64,000 nt of DNA, from positions 434,001 to 498,000 of the forward strand of contig JAXGXY010000001.1 in the NCBI GenBank assembly GCA_040772545.1, read 5' to 3'. This document shows positions 44,164 to 52,847 of the stretch, in pieces. The position numbers and the translations under genes are program-made. Under the pieces are notes generated by a model, which worked only from the letters and a program-made list of their open reading frames with translations, did not search any database and was not told where the DNA came from. Each line of letters opens with the position of its first letter. Position 1 is the stretch's first letter. Origin of the DNA: UBA1431 sp002329665. GTDB taxonomy: Bacteria; Bacillota; Clostridia; Christensenellales; UBA1431.

Positions 44164-45540
44164 ATGGCGAACAGGACGAAGGTAGAAGGCGTTGAACTCG
44201 GCAGGACCTACAGCGTCTGCCCGGTCTGCCTTGAAAGGCTGGAAGCGCGGAAAATCGCGTACGGCGAGTCGATCTATCTCGAGAAGGAATGCAGCGAGCA
44301 CGGTCCGTTCAAAACGCTGATCTGGGACGGACTCCCGGCGTATGCCGACTGGGCGCGCGAATGCGCCCCGGCGCGCCCGGACGCCTGTGCGAGCCCGGTC
44401 GACAGAGGCTGCCCTTTTGACTGCGGGCTCTGCGCCGACCACCTACAGAAGTCCTGCTGCACGCTCATCGAGGTCACGCAGCGGTGCGACCTCGGGTGTC
44501 CGTTCTGCTTCGCCTCGGCCGGGGAAGACCCGAAGGACGACCCGTCCCTAGGTACCGTCCGCGGGTGGCTGCAAACGCTGCTCGACAGCGGTGGGCCCTA
44601 CAACCTTCCGATTTCGGGCGGGGAGCCGACCGTGCGCGACGACCTTTGCAGCATCATCGGTATGGCCGGCGAGATGGGCTTTGTGTTCACGCAGCTCAAC
44701 ACAAACGGCCTGCGCATCGCGCGGGAAGACGGATATGCTAAAAAGCTCCGACAGGCGGGGTTGGACTGCGTCTATCTCCAGTTCGATGCCGTGCGCGACG
44801 AGCCCTACGAGGTTCTTCGGGGCAGGCCGCTGTGGCGGGAGAAACAGGAGGCGGTGCTTCGCTGCGCAGAGGCGGGGCTCGGCGTCGTGCTGGTCCCGAC
44901 GGTCGTGCCCGGCGTGAACGACGGGGAGGTCGGCGGCCTCCTGCGCTACGCTTTCGACCATCTGCCTGCGGTGCGCGGCGTGCACTTCCAGCCGGTGAGC
45001 TATTTCGGGAGGTATCCCGGCATGCCCGACGCACCCCGGCACATGACCCTCCCGGCCCTGCTTCGCGCGATTGAAAGCCAGACGGACGGCGAACTTCGGG
45101 CGGAGCACTTCCATCCTTCGGGCGCGCAAAACGCCTACTGCGGCTTCAACGCGAGTTTCCTGCTGCTCGAGAGCGGGGAAATCCGCCCGATGGGTGCGGG
45201 CGGCGGGTGCGACTGCTCCGCGGAGGCGGCGCGCAAGGTGCGCGGCTACGTGGCCCGCAGGTGGTCGCCGCCGAAGGCGGTAGCAGACTGCCAATGCGCC
45301 TGCGGCGGCGTCGACACGGGCGCCCTAGACGCTTTCCTCCGGCGCGTGCAGACGCACAGCCTCGCCGTTTCCTGCATGATGTTCCAGGACGCGTGGAACC
45401 TCGAAACGGACAGGCTCAGGCAGTGCCGCCTGCATGTCGCCGCGCCGGACGGCCGCCTGGTGCCATTTTGCGCGTACAACCTCACCGCCACGGACGGGCG
45501 GACGCTGTACCGGCCGCAGGAGGGACGAGGGGATGATTGA
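44164..45540 (+). CDS. trsS: Radical SAM protein TrsS-like (DVU_1554-like)
   Basis: 458 residues. 4Fe-4S motif CDLGCPFCFA (CxxxCxxC) near residue 110, preceded by SCCTLIEVTQR; GGEPTVRDDL follows. N-terminal Cys pairs (CPVCL, CPFDCGLC) and a C-terminal Cys-rich stretch (CDC, CQCACGG) suggest further metal sites. Database names for this family say (seleno)protein; in this gene the CC near the core shows no in-frame TGA, so it appears to be an all-Cys version. ATG 44164 lies six bases after AGGAGG. Confidence 0.82.
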   Translation: MANRTKVEGVELGRTYSVCPVCLERLEARKIAYGESIYLEKECSEHGPFKTLIWDGLPAYADWARECAPARPDACASPVDRGCPFDCGLCADHLQKSCCTLIEVTQRCDLGCPFCFASAGEDPKDDPSLGTVRGWLQTLLDSGGPYNLPISGGEPTVRDDLCSIIGMAGEMGFVFTQLNTNGLRIAREDGYAKKLRQAGLDCVYLQFDAVRDEPYEVLRGRPLWREKQEAVLRCAEAGLGVVLVPTVVPGVNDGEVGGLLRYAFDHLPAVRGVHFQPVSYFGRYPGMPDAPRHMTLPALLRAIESQTDGELRAEHFHPSGAQNAYCGFNASFLLLESGEIRPMGAGGGCDCSAEAARKVRGYVARRWSPPKAVADCQCACGGVDTGALDAFLRRVQTHSLAVSCMMFQDAWNLETDRLRQCRLHVAAPDGRLVPFCAYNLTATDGRTLYRPQEGRGDD

Positions 45541-46852
45541 TAAGACGCCGCTGGAGGACTGGATCGCAGGGATCGCCTTGGGCGGCGCATTCGACGCCGG
45601 GCGCCTTAGGGACTGGCAGATGGCGCGCATCCGGGAGACGGTCGGACTTGCCCGTAAAAAAAGCCCCTTCTACAGGCGGCTTCTGGCGGGGACAGGGCTC
45701 CCGCAGCGCCCCGAAGACCTCGCGGACCTGCCCTTTACCTGCCCGGATGATGTCCGCAGGGAGGGGCTCAGGTTCATATGCGTGCCTCAGGGCGAGATCG
45801 CGCGCGTGGTCACACTGGACACGTCCGGGACGTCGGGGCCGCCCAAACGCATTTATTTTACGAAAAGCGACCAAGAACTTACCGTCGAGTTCTTCCGATA
45901 CGGCATGTCGGTGTTCACCAGGCCGGGCCAGCGCGTGCTCATACTGCTCCCCTGCCACCGCGAAGGCTGCGTGGGCGACCTGTTGCACACCGCCTTACTG
46001 CGGCTAGGCGCCAACCCGGTGAAGCACGGCGTCATACAGAGCCTGCCCGAAACGCTGGAGGCCATCGGGGCCGGGCGCATCGATGCCCTGGTGGGCATAC
46101 CGGCGCAAGTGAACGCGCTCGCGCGGTACGCGGCGTGGGCGGGTCGTGAGGTGAAGCTCGCCAACGCCCTGCTGACCACCGACCATGTGCCTGAAGCGGT
46201 GGCCGCCAATGTCGCCGCGCGGTTCGGGTGCGAGGTTTTCGGGCATTACGGGATGACCGAGATGGGGCTCGGAGGCGGCGTCGAGTGCAGCGCGCATGCG
46301 GGCTACCACGCCTTCGCCGCCGACATCTATTTCGAGGTGGTCGATCCCGTTTCGCTGCGTCCCGTACCCGACGGGGAGTATGGTGAGGTGGTGATCACCA
46401 CGCTCAGGCGGCGGGGCATGCCCCTGATCCGCTACCGCACCGGCGATGTTTCGCGCATCCTGCCCGGCGCCTGCCCCTGCGGTTCTTCGCTGCTCCGGCT
46501 GGAACGCCTGACGCGGCGGCTGGGGACGGGCGTGCGCCTTCATGCGGACGAACTGCATATTTGCGACCTGGACGAAACGCTCTTTTCCCTGCCCGGCCTG
46601 CTCGATTTCACGGCGGCCGTAAACGGCCCGGCCCCCTGCAGGCGGCTATATGTGCACGCTGCCGTGCTGGACGCGCCCAATTCTCCCGGCCCGGGCGACG
46701 TGGCCGGCGCCCTGTCGCGCATCGGAGCGGTGGCGCGGGCAGCGAAGCAGGGATGCCTCGCCGTCGAAACAGAGGTCAGCAAGGTTTCGGACTGGGTGTG
46801 GCTGCACGCCGGGAAGCGCCGCATCGTCTGCGAGGAAGGGGTGGGACGATGA
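45533..46852 (+). CDS. AMP-dependent CoA ligase-like protein (DVU_1553-like)
   Basis: 439 residues of the phenylacetate-CoA ligase branch: LDTSGTSGPPKRIYFT is the P-loop, GHYGMTEMGLGG the A5 motif, and LIRYRTGDVSRILPG the A7/A8 region. It may activate a carboxylate, perhaps the acid made by the aldehyde oxidoreductase; this is inference from neighbourhood. ATG 45533 overlaps the trsS stop by eight bases. Confidence 0.82.
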   Translation: MIDKTPLEDWIAGIALGGAFDAGRLRDWQMARIRETVGLARKKSPFYRRLLAGTGLPQRPEDLADLPFTCPDDVRREGLRFICVPQGEIARVVTLDTSGTSGPPKRIYFTKSDQELTVEFFRYGMSVFTRPGQRVLILLPCHREGCVGDLLHTALLRLGANPVKHGVIQSLPETLEAIGAGRIDALVGIPAQVNALARYAAWAGREVKLANALLTTDHVPEAVAANVAARFGCEVFGHYGMTEMGLGGGVECSAHAGYHAFAADIYFEVVDPVSLRPVPDGEYGEVVITTLRRRGMPLIRYRTGDVSRILPGACPCGSSLLRLERLTRRLGTGVRLHADELHICDLDETLFSLPGLLDFTAAVNGPAPCRRLYVHAAVLDAPNSPGPGDVAGALSRIGAVARAAKQGCLAVETEVSKVSDWVWLHAGKRRIVCEEGVGR

Positions 46853-47460
46853 AGGGAGAACGCACCGTCTACCTCATGCGCCACGGTCATATAGGGGAAG
46901 AAGGGGGCCCGAAACGGTATACGGGCATCACGGACACGCCGCTTTCGGCCTCCGGGCACAAGCAGGCGCGGGCCCTCGCGAATTGGTTTTGCGGTAGGCC
47001 TGTATCGGGCGTGTACTGCAGCGGCCTTTCCCGTTGCGTGCAGACGGCTGCCGAAATCGCGGCGGTGCTGGGCACGACCCCGGTAGCGGTCCGCGCGATG
47101 CACGAGATACGCATGGGAGAATGGGAAGGCAGGACGTTCGAAGAAATCCGCGCGCGCTATCCCGAAGCCTATGTGAGGCGCGGGAAAAACGTCGCGGATT
47201 TCAAGCCGAAGGGTGGGGAAAGCTTTTCCGAATGCGAGGCGCGGGCCTGGGAAGCGTTCACCGGGGTGCTCGAGGCCTCGGTAGGCGACGTGGCCGTTGT
47301 CGCGCATGCGGGCGTGAACCGCGTACTTTTGCGCCGGATGCTGGGGATGGACTACCAGAAGCTGTTTTGCCTGCGCCAGGATTATGGCTGTATCAACGTC
47401 ATCGGCTGCGCGGGGGACGCTTTTACGATACGCCTGTTGAACTTCGTGCCCGGACGCTGA
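46849..47460 (+). CDS. Histidine phosphatase family protein
   Basis: 203 residues. LMRHGHIGE gives the phosphorylated His, with Arg in LSRCVQTA, Glu in EIRMGEWEG and the second His in VVAHAGVNR. Similar to alpha-ribazole phosphatase (CobC) and other small-molecule phosphatases. ATG overlaps the ligase stop (ATGA). In this cluster a dephosphorylation of a cofactor intermediate or nucleotide is possible but unproven. Confidence 0.88.
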   Translation: MKGERTVYLMRHGHIGEEGGPKRYTGITDTPLSASGHKQARALANWFCGRPVSGVYCSGLSRCVQTAAEIAAVLGTTPVAVRAMHEIRMGEWEGRTFEEIRARYPEAYVRRGKNVADFKPKGGESFSECEARAWEAFTGVLEASVGDVAVVAHAGVNRVLLRRMLGMDYQKLFCLRQDYGCINVIGCAGDAFTIRLLNFVPGR

Positions 47461-47500
47461 TACCGTTTGTTTTGCAATCAAAGGATGGGAGCTGCCTCAT

Positions 47501-48364
47501 ATGAACGACCGAAAGATACCGATGGACGGGCTGCAGGCCGTGGGAGTCGTGCACGCCGAGACGATCCCCAAGGAAGAACTGCGGTTCGGCCAGAAAGCGT
47601 GCATAGAAATATTCGAGGAATACGCGTGTGCGCTGGACCGGTTTAAAGAACATACGCATTTTTGGGTCCTGTGCTGGCTGGACAGGGCGAACCGGGACGT
47701 TTTGCAGACGTATTCGTGGCACCTGAGGGGTGAGGGCGCGTTGCCCTACGGGGTCTTCGCCCTGCGTTCGCCCTGCAGGCCCAACCCGGTATCGCTTACG
47801 CTCGTCCGTTTGATCCGGCGCGAAGGCAACCTGCTCTACGTGGACGGACTGGACATCTTCGACAAGACGCCGGTACTGGACATCAAGCCCTACATGAAGG
47901 GGGACGTCGTGTTTTCCCCGAAGGCCCCGTATATCCGGCCCCAGAGCGCGGAATTCGTTCGCAGGATGTTCCATAAAAAGGCCGTTATGCACCACCAGGA
48001 AGAATGTGCGTGGTTGGCCCTCGCCGTTCGGATGGCGCTGGCGGCTGAAGAATACCTGGGAGACATCACCGACGATAGCGTTTCCGTGCGCGTACGGGGC
48101 GGCGGCTGTTTCATAGATACGGTCCAGGGACTCACCAACGCCCGGTTCGCGAACCCGCCGCGTTTTGCCTGCGAAGGCGCCGGCCACTGCGCCTGCGAAT
48201 GGACGAAGGACGGCATGTCGATAACGACGGTCTCGAGGACGGACCCCGCAGGCCATACCCACGATGAGATCATGGGAATGGACGGGGAAAGTTTGTTCGT
48301 GATACTGTTCGGAAAGAAGGATGAGGATGAAGGTGTTCCTCTACGGAAAAAGAAACGCGGGTAA
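47501..48364 (+). CDS. TsaA-domain protein fused to an FmdE-like domain
   Basis: 287 residues. The first ~155 are a TsaA/TrmO (YaeB) domain: FKEHTHFWVLCWLDRAN, RSPCRPNPVSLTLV and VLDIKPYM. The remainder (HHQEECAWLALAVRMALAAE, GGGCFIDTVQGLTNARFANP, CEGAGHCACEW) resembles the FmdE domain found with molybdenum formylmethanofuran dehydrogenases. TrmO proteins methylate t6A37 of tRNA, but a fused FmdE-like half and this location suggest another SAM-dependent role near the molybdoenzyme. Confidence 0.75.
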   Translation: MNDRKIPMDGLQAVGVVHAETIPKEELRFGQKACIEIFEEYACALDRFKEHTHFWVLCWLDRANRDVLQTYSWHLRGEGALPYGVFALRSPCRPNPVSLTLVRLIRREGNLLYVDGLDIFDKTPVLDIKPYMKGDVVFSPKAPYIRPQSAEFVRRMFHKKAVMHHQEECAWLALAVRMALAAEEYLGDITDDSVSVRVRGGGCFIDTVQGLTNARFANPPRFACEGAGHCACEWTKDGMSITTVSRTDPAGHTHDEIMGMDGESLFVILFGKKDEDEGVPLRKKKRG

Positions 48365-48863
48365 GAGCACTATTATCCAGGAGGCCGCACGAAGATGCGG
48401 TATCGTTCCGGTCGGCTTCAGGACGGTCTGCGACCGGGACGGATACGAGGGAGGCTGGAACCTGCACCTGCAGCCCGCTTCCGGCCCGTCCGTTTTCACG
48501 CCGCAAAACAGGGTGGCCGTCTGCCATCCGGACGGGAGCTGGAAGTCCTACCCGGACGTCTTCGATTCAGAGGGGGTGCGGCTGCTGACGTTTGCCTGTG
48601 AGCCCCGGCTCGTGGTCATGGACGAGATCGGATTCATGGAAAAAGACTCCGAACGTTTTCAGGCGAAGGTCATGGAGATCCTCGACAGCCCCTGCCCCGT
48701 GCTGGGCGTCATCAAGCCCGCCATAAAAGGTCCGGGCCCCTTCATCGAGCGCGTCTATGCCCATCCGGGGGTGGAGGTGATGGAAATCACCGCCGAAAAC
48801 CGGAACGAGAGGCTGCTGAAAATCATCGGCAAGCTGGAAATGCACGTATCGCGCGGGGGCTGA
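48327..48863 (+). CDS. P-loop NTPase (THEP1-like nucleoside-triphosphatase)
   Basis: 178 residues from ATG 48327 (AAGG six bases before; ATG 48321 is two codons earlier). Walker A GKRNAGKST at the N-terminus, LVVMDEIGFME as Walker B, VLGVIKP thereafter, matching NTPase_1/THEP1 and MobB-like folds. It overlaps the previous gene by about 38 bases and is the last gene of the cluster. Possible role in delivering cofactor or nucleotide, by context only. Confidence 0.8.
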   Translation: MKVFLYGKRNAGKSTIIQEAARRCGIVPVGFRTVCDRDGYEGGWNLHLQPASGPSVFTPQNRVAVCHPDGSWKSYPDVFDSEGVRLLTFACEPRLVVMDEIGFMEKDSERFQAKVMEILDSPCPVLGVIKPAIKGPGPFIERVYAHPGVEVMEITAENRNERLLKIIGKLEMHVSRGG

Positions 48864-48915
48864 GTCTTTCTATAAAAAACGAATCCATTATAAGCAATAA
48901 GCGATACTGCTGAGC

Positions 48916-48997
48916 GGAAAATCTGCCGCGAGGCTGTGAACGCAGTCAGCGGTGCAACTCCTGTCCCCAGCGTCATGGTCAGGCTTCCCGATTTTCC
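48916..48997 (+). promoter_or_regulatory. Structured leader of unknown class before the deacetylase gene
   Basis: GGAAAATC (48916-48923) pairs perfectly with GATTTTCC (48990-48997) around two smaller hairpins (CCGC/GCGG and CCTG/CAGG). A separate hairpin, CAAACCTT with AAGGTTTG (49026-49052), followed by TTATTT, could be an attenuator. The order of a junction then a hairpin is riboswitch-like. It lacks the c-di-GMP-I core sequences and only loosely resembles cobalamin elements. Confidence 0.35.
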
Positions 48998-49124
48998 AAC
49001 ATATTGTAGAATTGAATATCCAGACCAAACCTTTGATACATCCGAAGGTTTGTTATTTAGCGGAATTACCCGGTACCTGATTGAATAATACATATTAATG
49101 ATATGTATCGAGGGGATGGTACCG

Positions 49125-51998
49125 GTGACGAAGAGCCGCATTGCTGTTTTCTTTTTGCTTTCGATGTTCGGTTTCGTTATGGTCAACAGCATGCAATCAG
49201 GTGCGGTCAAGGCCGCGCAATCAGATACGGATATATACAACTATTCGGTGGAAACGGTGAGTCCAAGCGATCCCGACCAACCGGATAAATGGTCCAACAA
49301 CTGCTGGGGCAGTAACAAAGCTACGTTTACTTATTTAAATGAGGGACATACCGGAGACCGCAGTGTCAAAGTCGAGATTGAGGATTACATTTATGGCGAT
49401 GCGAAGTGGTTTTTTCATCCGATTGATCTCGCTCCGGGCGACTATATGTTCAGCGACTATTACCGGTCCAATGCCGATAGCAAGGTTATTCTGGCCGTTA
49501 CGACGGATATGGGGACAACAGAGTATATCGATTTGCCCATGGCGCCCGCCAGTACAGCCTGGACCAAGTACGCAGCCTCGTTTACGATGCCAAAAAACGG
49601 AAAATCCATGACCGTATATCATGTGATGGCCGAAAACGGGCACCTCATTACCGACGACTATCGAATCGACCCGTACGAATATGAAGGATTCGACTGTGGA
49701 CGGGTGACGATAACCTTCGATGACGGCTGGGAGGAAAATACGGACACGGCCCTTCCCATAATGCAAAAGTATGGTTTTAAATCGAATCAGTTTTATGCCA
49801 CAACTTATATTCAGAACCCCTCGGTACCGGATCCCGGAAGTCTTATTCAAAGATTTATCGATGCGGGCCATGAGATCGGATCCCATTCCGTAACCCATCC
49901 GGATCTTACGGCATTGACAACGCAGGAAGTGATAGATGAACTCGTCGATTCAAAAACATTCCTGGAGAATTATTTGAATTTGACGGTCAAGTATTTCGCG
50001 ACGCCGTACGGGGCGTATAACGCTTTTGTAAAAGACAGCATTATGAAGTATTATCAGGCGCATCGCACGGCCGTCGACTTCGGGTTCAATTCCAAAGATA
50101 ATCTTGACGCCAGCAAATTGAAGTGCATGAGTATTCTTTCCACGACCACACCGCAGGAAGTCGAAGAATGGGTGACCAAAGCGAAAAACGAAAAGTTATG
50201 GCTTATCCTCCTTTACCACAGAATCGGGGACAATCCGGGGGAATACGGTACGACGCAAGAACTATTCGACGCGCAAATGAAAGTGATAAAGGATGCGAAC
50301 ATAAAGGTTGTTACGATTTCTGAAGCGCTTGCTCAGATAGAGGGTGCTGACCCGACACCGGCAACGCCTGCGCTTACGGCAGAATCGGCCGGGTATAACA
50401 GCGTAAAGCTCAGCTGGACGCCGGCCTCGGGGGCTACAGGCTATGCGCTCTACCGCGCGACATCCAGCGGGGGTACATATTCGAAAATCAAGACGCTGAC
50501 AGGGACAACGTACACGAACACGGGCCTGACGACCGGGAAGACCTATTACTACAAGGTGCGGGCATATTGTGACGACGGCTCGACGACCACTTTCGGAAGC
50601 TATTCGAGCGTAAAATCCGCCAAGCCGGTCCCCGCAACACCCACACTGACGGCAAAATCATCAGGGTACAACAGCATAAAGCTGACGTGGACGAAAGTGA
50701 CGGGAGCAAAGGGGTATGAGCTCTACCGCGCGACATCCAAAACCGGGAAATATACGAAGATCAAGACCTTGACGGGAACGTCGTATACGAACACGGGCCT
50801 GACGACCGGCAAGACCTATTACTACAAGGTGCGGGCATATTGTGACGACGGCTCGACGACCACTTTCGGAAGCTATTCGAGCGTAAAATCCGCCAAGCCG
50901 GTCCCCGCAACACCCACACTGACGGCAAAATCATCAGGGTACAACAGCATAAAGCTGACGTGGACGAAAGTGACGGGAGCAAAGGGGTATGCGCTCTACC
51001 GCGCGACATCCAAAACCGGGAAATATACGAAGATCAAGACCTTGACGGGAACGTCGTATACGAACACGGGCCTGACGACCGGGAAGACCTATTACTACAA
51101 GGTGCGGGCATATTGTGACGACGGCTCGACGACCACGTACGGGAGCTATTCGAGCGTAAAATCCGCCAAGCCCGTTCCGGCAACACCCACGCTTACGGCA
51201 AAATCATCAGGGTACAACGGCGTTAGACTGACGTGGACGAAAGTGCCGGGGAGGACGGGGTATGCGCTCTACCGCGCGACATCCAAAACGGGGAAATATA
51301 CGAAAATAAAGACCTTGACGGGAACGTCGTACACGAACACGGGCCTGACCGCCGGAAAAACGTATTACTACAAGGTGCGGGCCTACCGGAAGGCCGGGTC
51401 AACGACCGCGTACGGGAGCTATTCGGGCGTAAAATCCGCCAAGCCCGTTCCGGCAACACCCACACTGACGGCAAAATCATCAGGGTACAACGGCATAAAG
51501 CTGACGTGGACGAAAGTGCCGGGGAGGACGGGGTATGCGCTCTACCGCGCGACTTCCAAAACGGGGAAATATACGAAGATCAAGGCCTTGACGGGAACGT
51601 CGTACACGAACACGGGCCTGACACCCGGAAAAACGTACTATTTCAAGGTGCGGGCCTACCGAAAGGCCGGCTCGGCGACCGCGTACGGGAGCTATTCGAG
51701 CGTGAAGTACGCCAAGCCGGTCCCGTCGAAACCGGCGTCGGTGAAAGCAGCAAGAGCGTCTTTAAGCAGCATAAAGCTTACGTGGGGCGCGGTCAGCGGC
51801 GCGACGAGATACCAGGTCTACCGGGCAACATCCAAAACGGGGAAGTACTCGCTGGTGGCGACGACCTCCAACAGGAGCTACACCAATAAGGGCCTTAAGA
51901 CCGGGAAGTATTATTACTATAAAGTGCGGGCCTACCGTTCGGTGGGCAGCGCGAAGGTATACGGCGGCTTTTCTTCGGTGGTGTACGCGAAGCCGTAG
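49125..51998 (+). CDS. Secreted polysaccharide deacetylase with six fibronectin-III repeats
   Basis: 957 residues from GTG 49125 (GAGGGG nine bases before; an earlier ATG at 49098 is also in frame). Signal peptide about 1-33 (RIAVFFLLSMFGFVMVNS...VKAA). A carbohydrate-binding-like beta domain follows to ~195, then the NodB deacetylase domain: TFDDGWEEN (metal Asp), HSVTH (HxxxH) and ATPYGAYN. From ~residue 412 there are six FnIII repeats of 91 residues. It removes N- or O-acetyl groups from cell-wall or environmental glycans; the repeats probably extend it from the surface or hold it to polysaccharide. No sortase motif or TM at the C-terminus. Confidence 0.88.
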   Translation: MTKSRIAVFFLLSMFGFVMVNSMQSGAVKAAQSDTDIYNYSVETVSPSDPDQPDKWSNNCWGSNKATFTYLNEGHTGDRSVKVEIEDYIYGDAKWFFHPIDLAPGDYMFSDYYRSNADSKVILAVTTDMGTTEYIDLPMAPASTAWTKYAASFTMPKNGKSMTVYHVMAENGHLITDDYRIDPYEYEGFDCGRVTITFDDGWEENTDTALPIMQKYGFKSNQFYATTYIQNPSVPDPGSLIQRFIDAGHEIGSHSVTHPDLTALTTQEVIDELVDSKTFLENYLNLTVKYFATPYGAYNAFVKDSIMKYYQAHRTAVDFGFNSKDNLDASKLKCMSILSTTTPQEVEEWVTKAKNEKLWLILLYHRIGDNPGEYGTTQELFDAQMKVIKDANIKVVTISEALAQIEGADPTPATPALTAESAGYNSVKLSWTPASGATGYALYRATSSGGTYSKIKTLTGTTYTNTGLTTGKTYYYKVRAYCDDGSTTTFGSYSSVKSAKPVPATPTLTAKSSGYNSIKLTWTKVTGAKGYELYRATSKTGKYTKIKTLTGTSYTNTGLTTGKTYYYKVRAYCDDGSTTTFGSYSSVKSAKPVPATPTLTAKSSGYNSIKLTWTKVTGAKGYALYRATSKTGKYTKIKTLTGTSYTNTGLTTGKTYYYKVRAYCDDGSTTTYGSYSSVKSAKPVPATPTLTAKSSGYNGVRLTWTKVPGRTGYALYRATSKTGKYTKIKTLTGTSYTNTGLTAGKTYYYKVRAYRKAGSTTAYGSYSGVKSAKPVPATPTLTAKSSGYNGIKLTWTKVPGRTGYALYRATSKTGKYTKIKALTGTSYTNTGLTPGKTYYFKVRAYRKAGSATAYGSYSSVKYAKPVPSKPASVKAARASLSSIKLTWGAVSGATRYQVYRATSKTGKYSLVATTSNRSYTNKGLKTGKYYYYKVRAYRSVGSAKVYGGFSSVVYAKP
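50358..51998 (+). repeat. Six tandem 273-bp coding repeats (FnIII)
   Basis: Units begin at 50358, 50631, 50904, 51177, 51450 and 51723. Units 2 and 3 are almost identical in DNA. Units 1-3 share a CDDGSTTT loop and units 4-5 an RKAGS loop, so homogenisation has occurred in two blocks. Unit 6 is the most divergent. Confidence 0.92.
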
Positions 51999-52152
51999 AA
52001 GGATACCCTATCGTTCGTGAGTTACCCGACAGGTTCCCGATCATGGTGCTAAAGTGACTCTCTTTCAGGATGAATATGCAACTATTACCTTGTAATGTAT
52101 CGCCGAAGATGTTATTATGGTTTCATCAGGGGGGAGAAGCAGGATAAAGCCT

Positions 52153-52737
52153 ATGCTAAACAGGGTTCTTCACGCGCTCGCTGATTATCCAATCATCGCG
52201 ACGGTGTACAGCACGCCCGAACCCCCTTCCGAAGTGGTTCATACCGCTATCGAGTCGGCGGCCAACATCATCACATTCGTCCGCGGCAGCGTGTTTGACA
52301 TGGAGAGGGACGTACCGGCCATCGTTGGAAGCGGGAAACTCTTTTTCGTTCACATGGATCTGGTAAAGGGTGTGGCAAGGGACGAATTCGGGATCCGTTA
52401 TATCGCACAAAAACTCCATGCGCACGGGATCATATCCACACACGGACACGTTTTGAAGATGGCGCGCGAGGAAGGGTTGCTGACGATTCAGCGGACGATC
52501 CTCGTCGATACTGTGGCTTTTAAAAACAATATCGAGCTGATCAAGAGCTACAAGCCCGACATGGTGGAGGTCATGCCGGGCCGTATCCCCGAATATATAA
52601 CGGTGCTGTGCGAACAGGTAAATGCCCCGGTGATAACGGCGGGCATGGTGTATACGAAAGAGCATGTGATGGCCGCGCTCAAGGCAGGCGCGATCGGAGT
52701 GACGACCTCGGCGCAGCGGTTGTGGAACGACGATTGA
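52153..52737 (+). CDS. glpP: Glycerol-3-phosphate-responsive antiterminator GlpP
   Basis: 194 residues from ATG 52153, close to the 192 of Bacillus GlpP. It opens PIIATVYSTPEPP and carries the family stretches FFVHMDLVKGVARDEFGI, ISTHGHVLKMAREEGLLTIQ, MVEVMPGRIPEY and PVITAGMVYTKEHV. An in-frame ATG at 52117 overlaps a TATTAT -10 element, so the later start is preferred. In the presence of glycerol-3-phosphate GlpP binds leader RNA and lets polymerase pass a terminator before glp genes. The terminator is at 52798, directly downstream. Confidence 0.93.
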   Translation: MLNRVLHALADYPIIATVYSTPEPPSEVVHTAIESAANIITFVRGSVFDMERDVPAIVGSGKLFFVHMDLVKGVARDEFGIRYIAQKLHAHGIISTHGHVLKMAREEGLLTIQRTILVDTVAFKNNIELIKSYKPDMVEVMPGRIPEYITVLCEQVNAPVITAGMVYTKEHVMAALKAGAIGVTTSAQRLWNDD

Positions 52738-52797
52738 ATCGGAAAACTGAATAGGACATAAACCCTTAAGTATTTCTATATGGGTGGAAAATGGAGC

Positions 52798-52839
52798 CAT
52801 ATGAAAGAATGCTGAGACATTTCTTTCATGTGGTTTTTT
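52798..52839 (+). terminator. Terminator hairpin after glpP, probable GlpP target of glpK
   Basis: CATATGAAAGAA (52798-52809) pairs with TTCTTTCATGTG (52821-52832, one G-T), followed by GGTTTTTTATT. In Firmicutes GlpP acts on a terminator of this kind between its gene and glpFK. The transposon begins at 52843, inside the T-tail; TTTTTATT is its target duplication. Confidence 0.7.
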
Positions 52840-52847
52840 ATTGGGAA

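Noticed and set aside
44164..45540. Selenocysteine in TrsS
   Set aside because: The frame has no internal TGA; the position shows Cys-Cys and no SECIS-like hairpin is needed to read it.
48916..48997. c-di-GMP-I riboswitch for the surface deacetylase
   Set aside because: The conserved core sequences of that class (AGGGCAAACC, GACGCAAAGC) are absent.
48755..49240. Minus-strand frame between the NTPase and deacetylase genes
   Set aside because: It overlaps both flanking genes and the structured leader, and the product has no domain-like features.
50358..51998. CRISPR or non-coding satellite array
   Set aside because: The 273-bp period is an exact multiple of three, in frame, and encodes complete FnIII domains.
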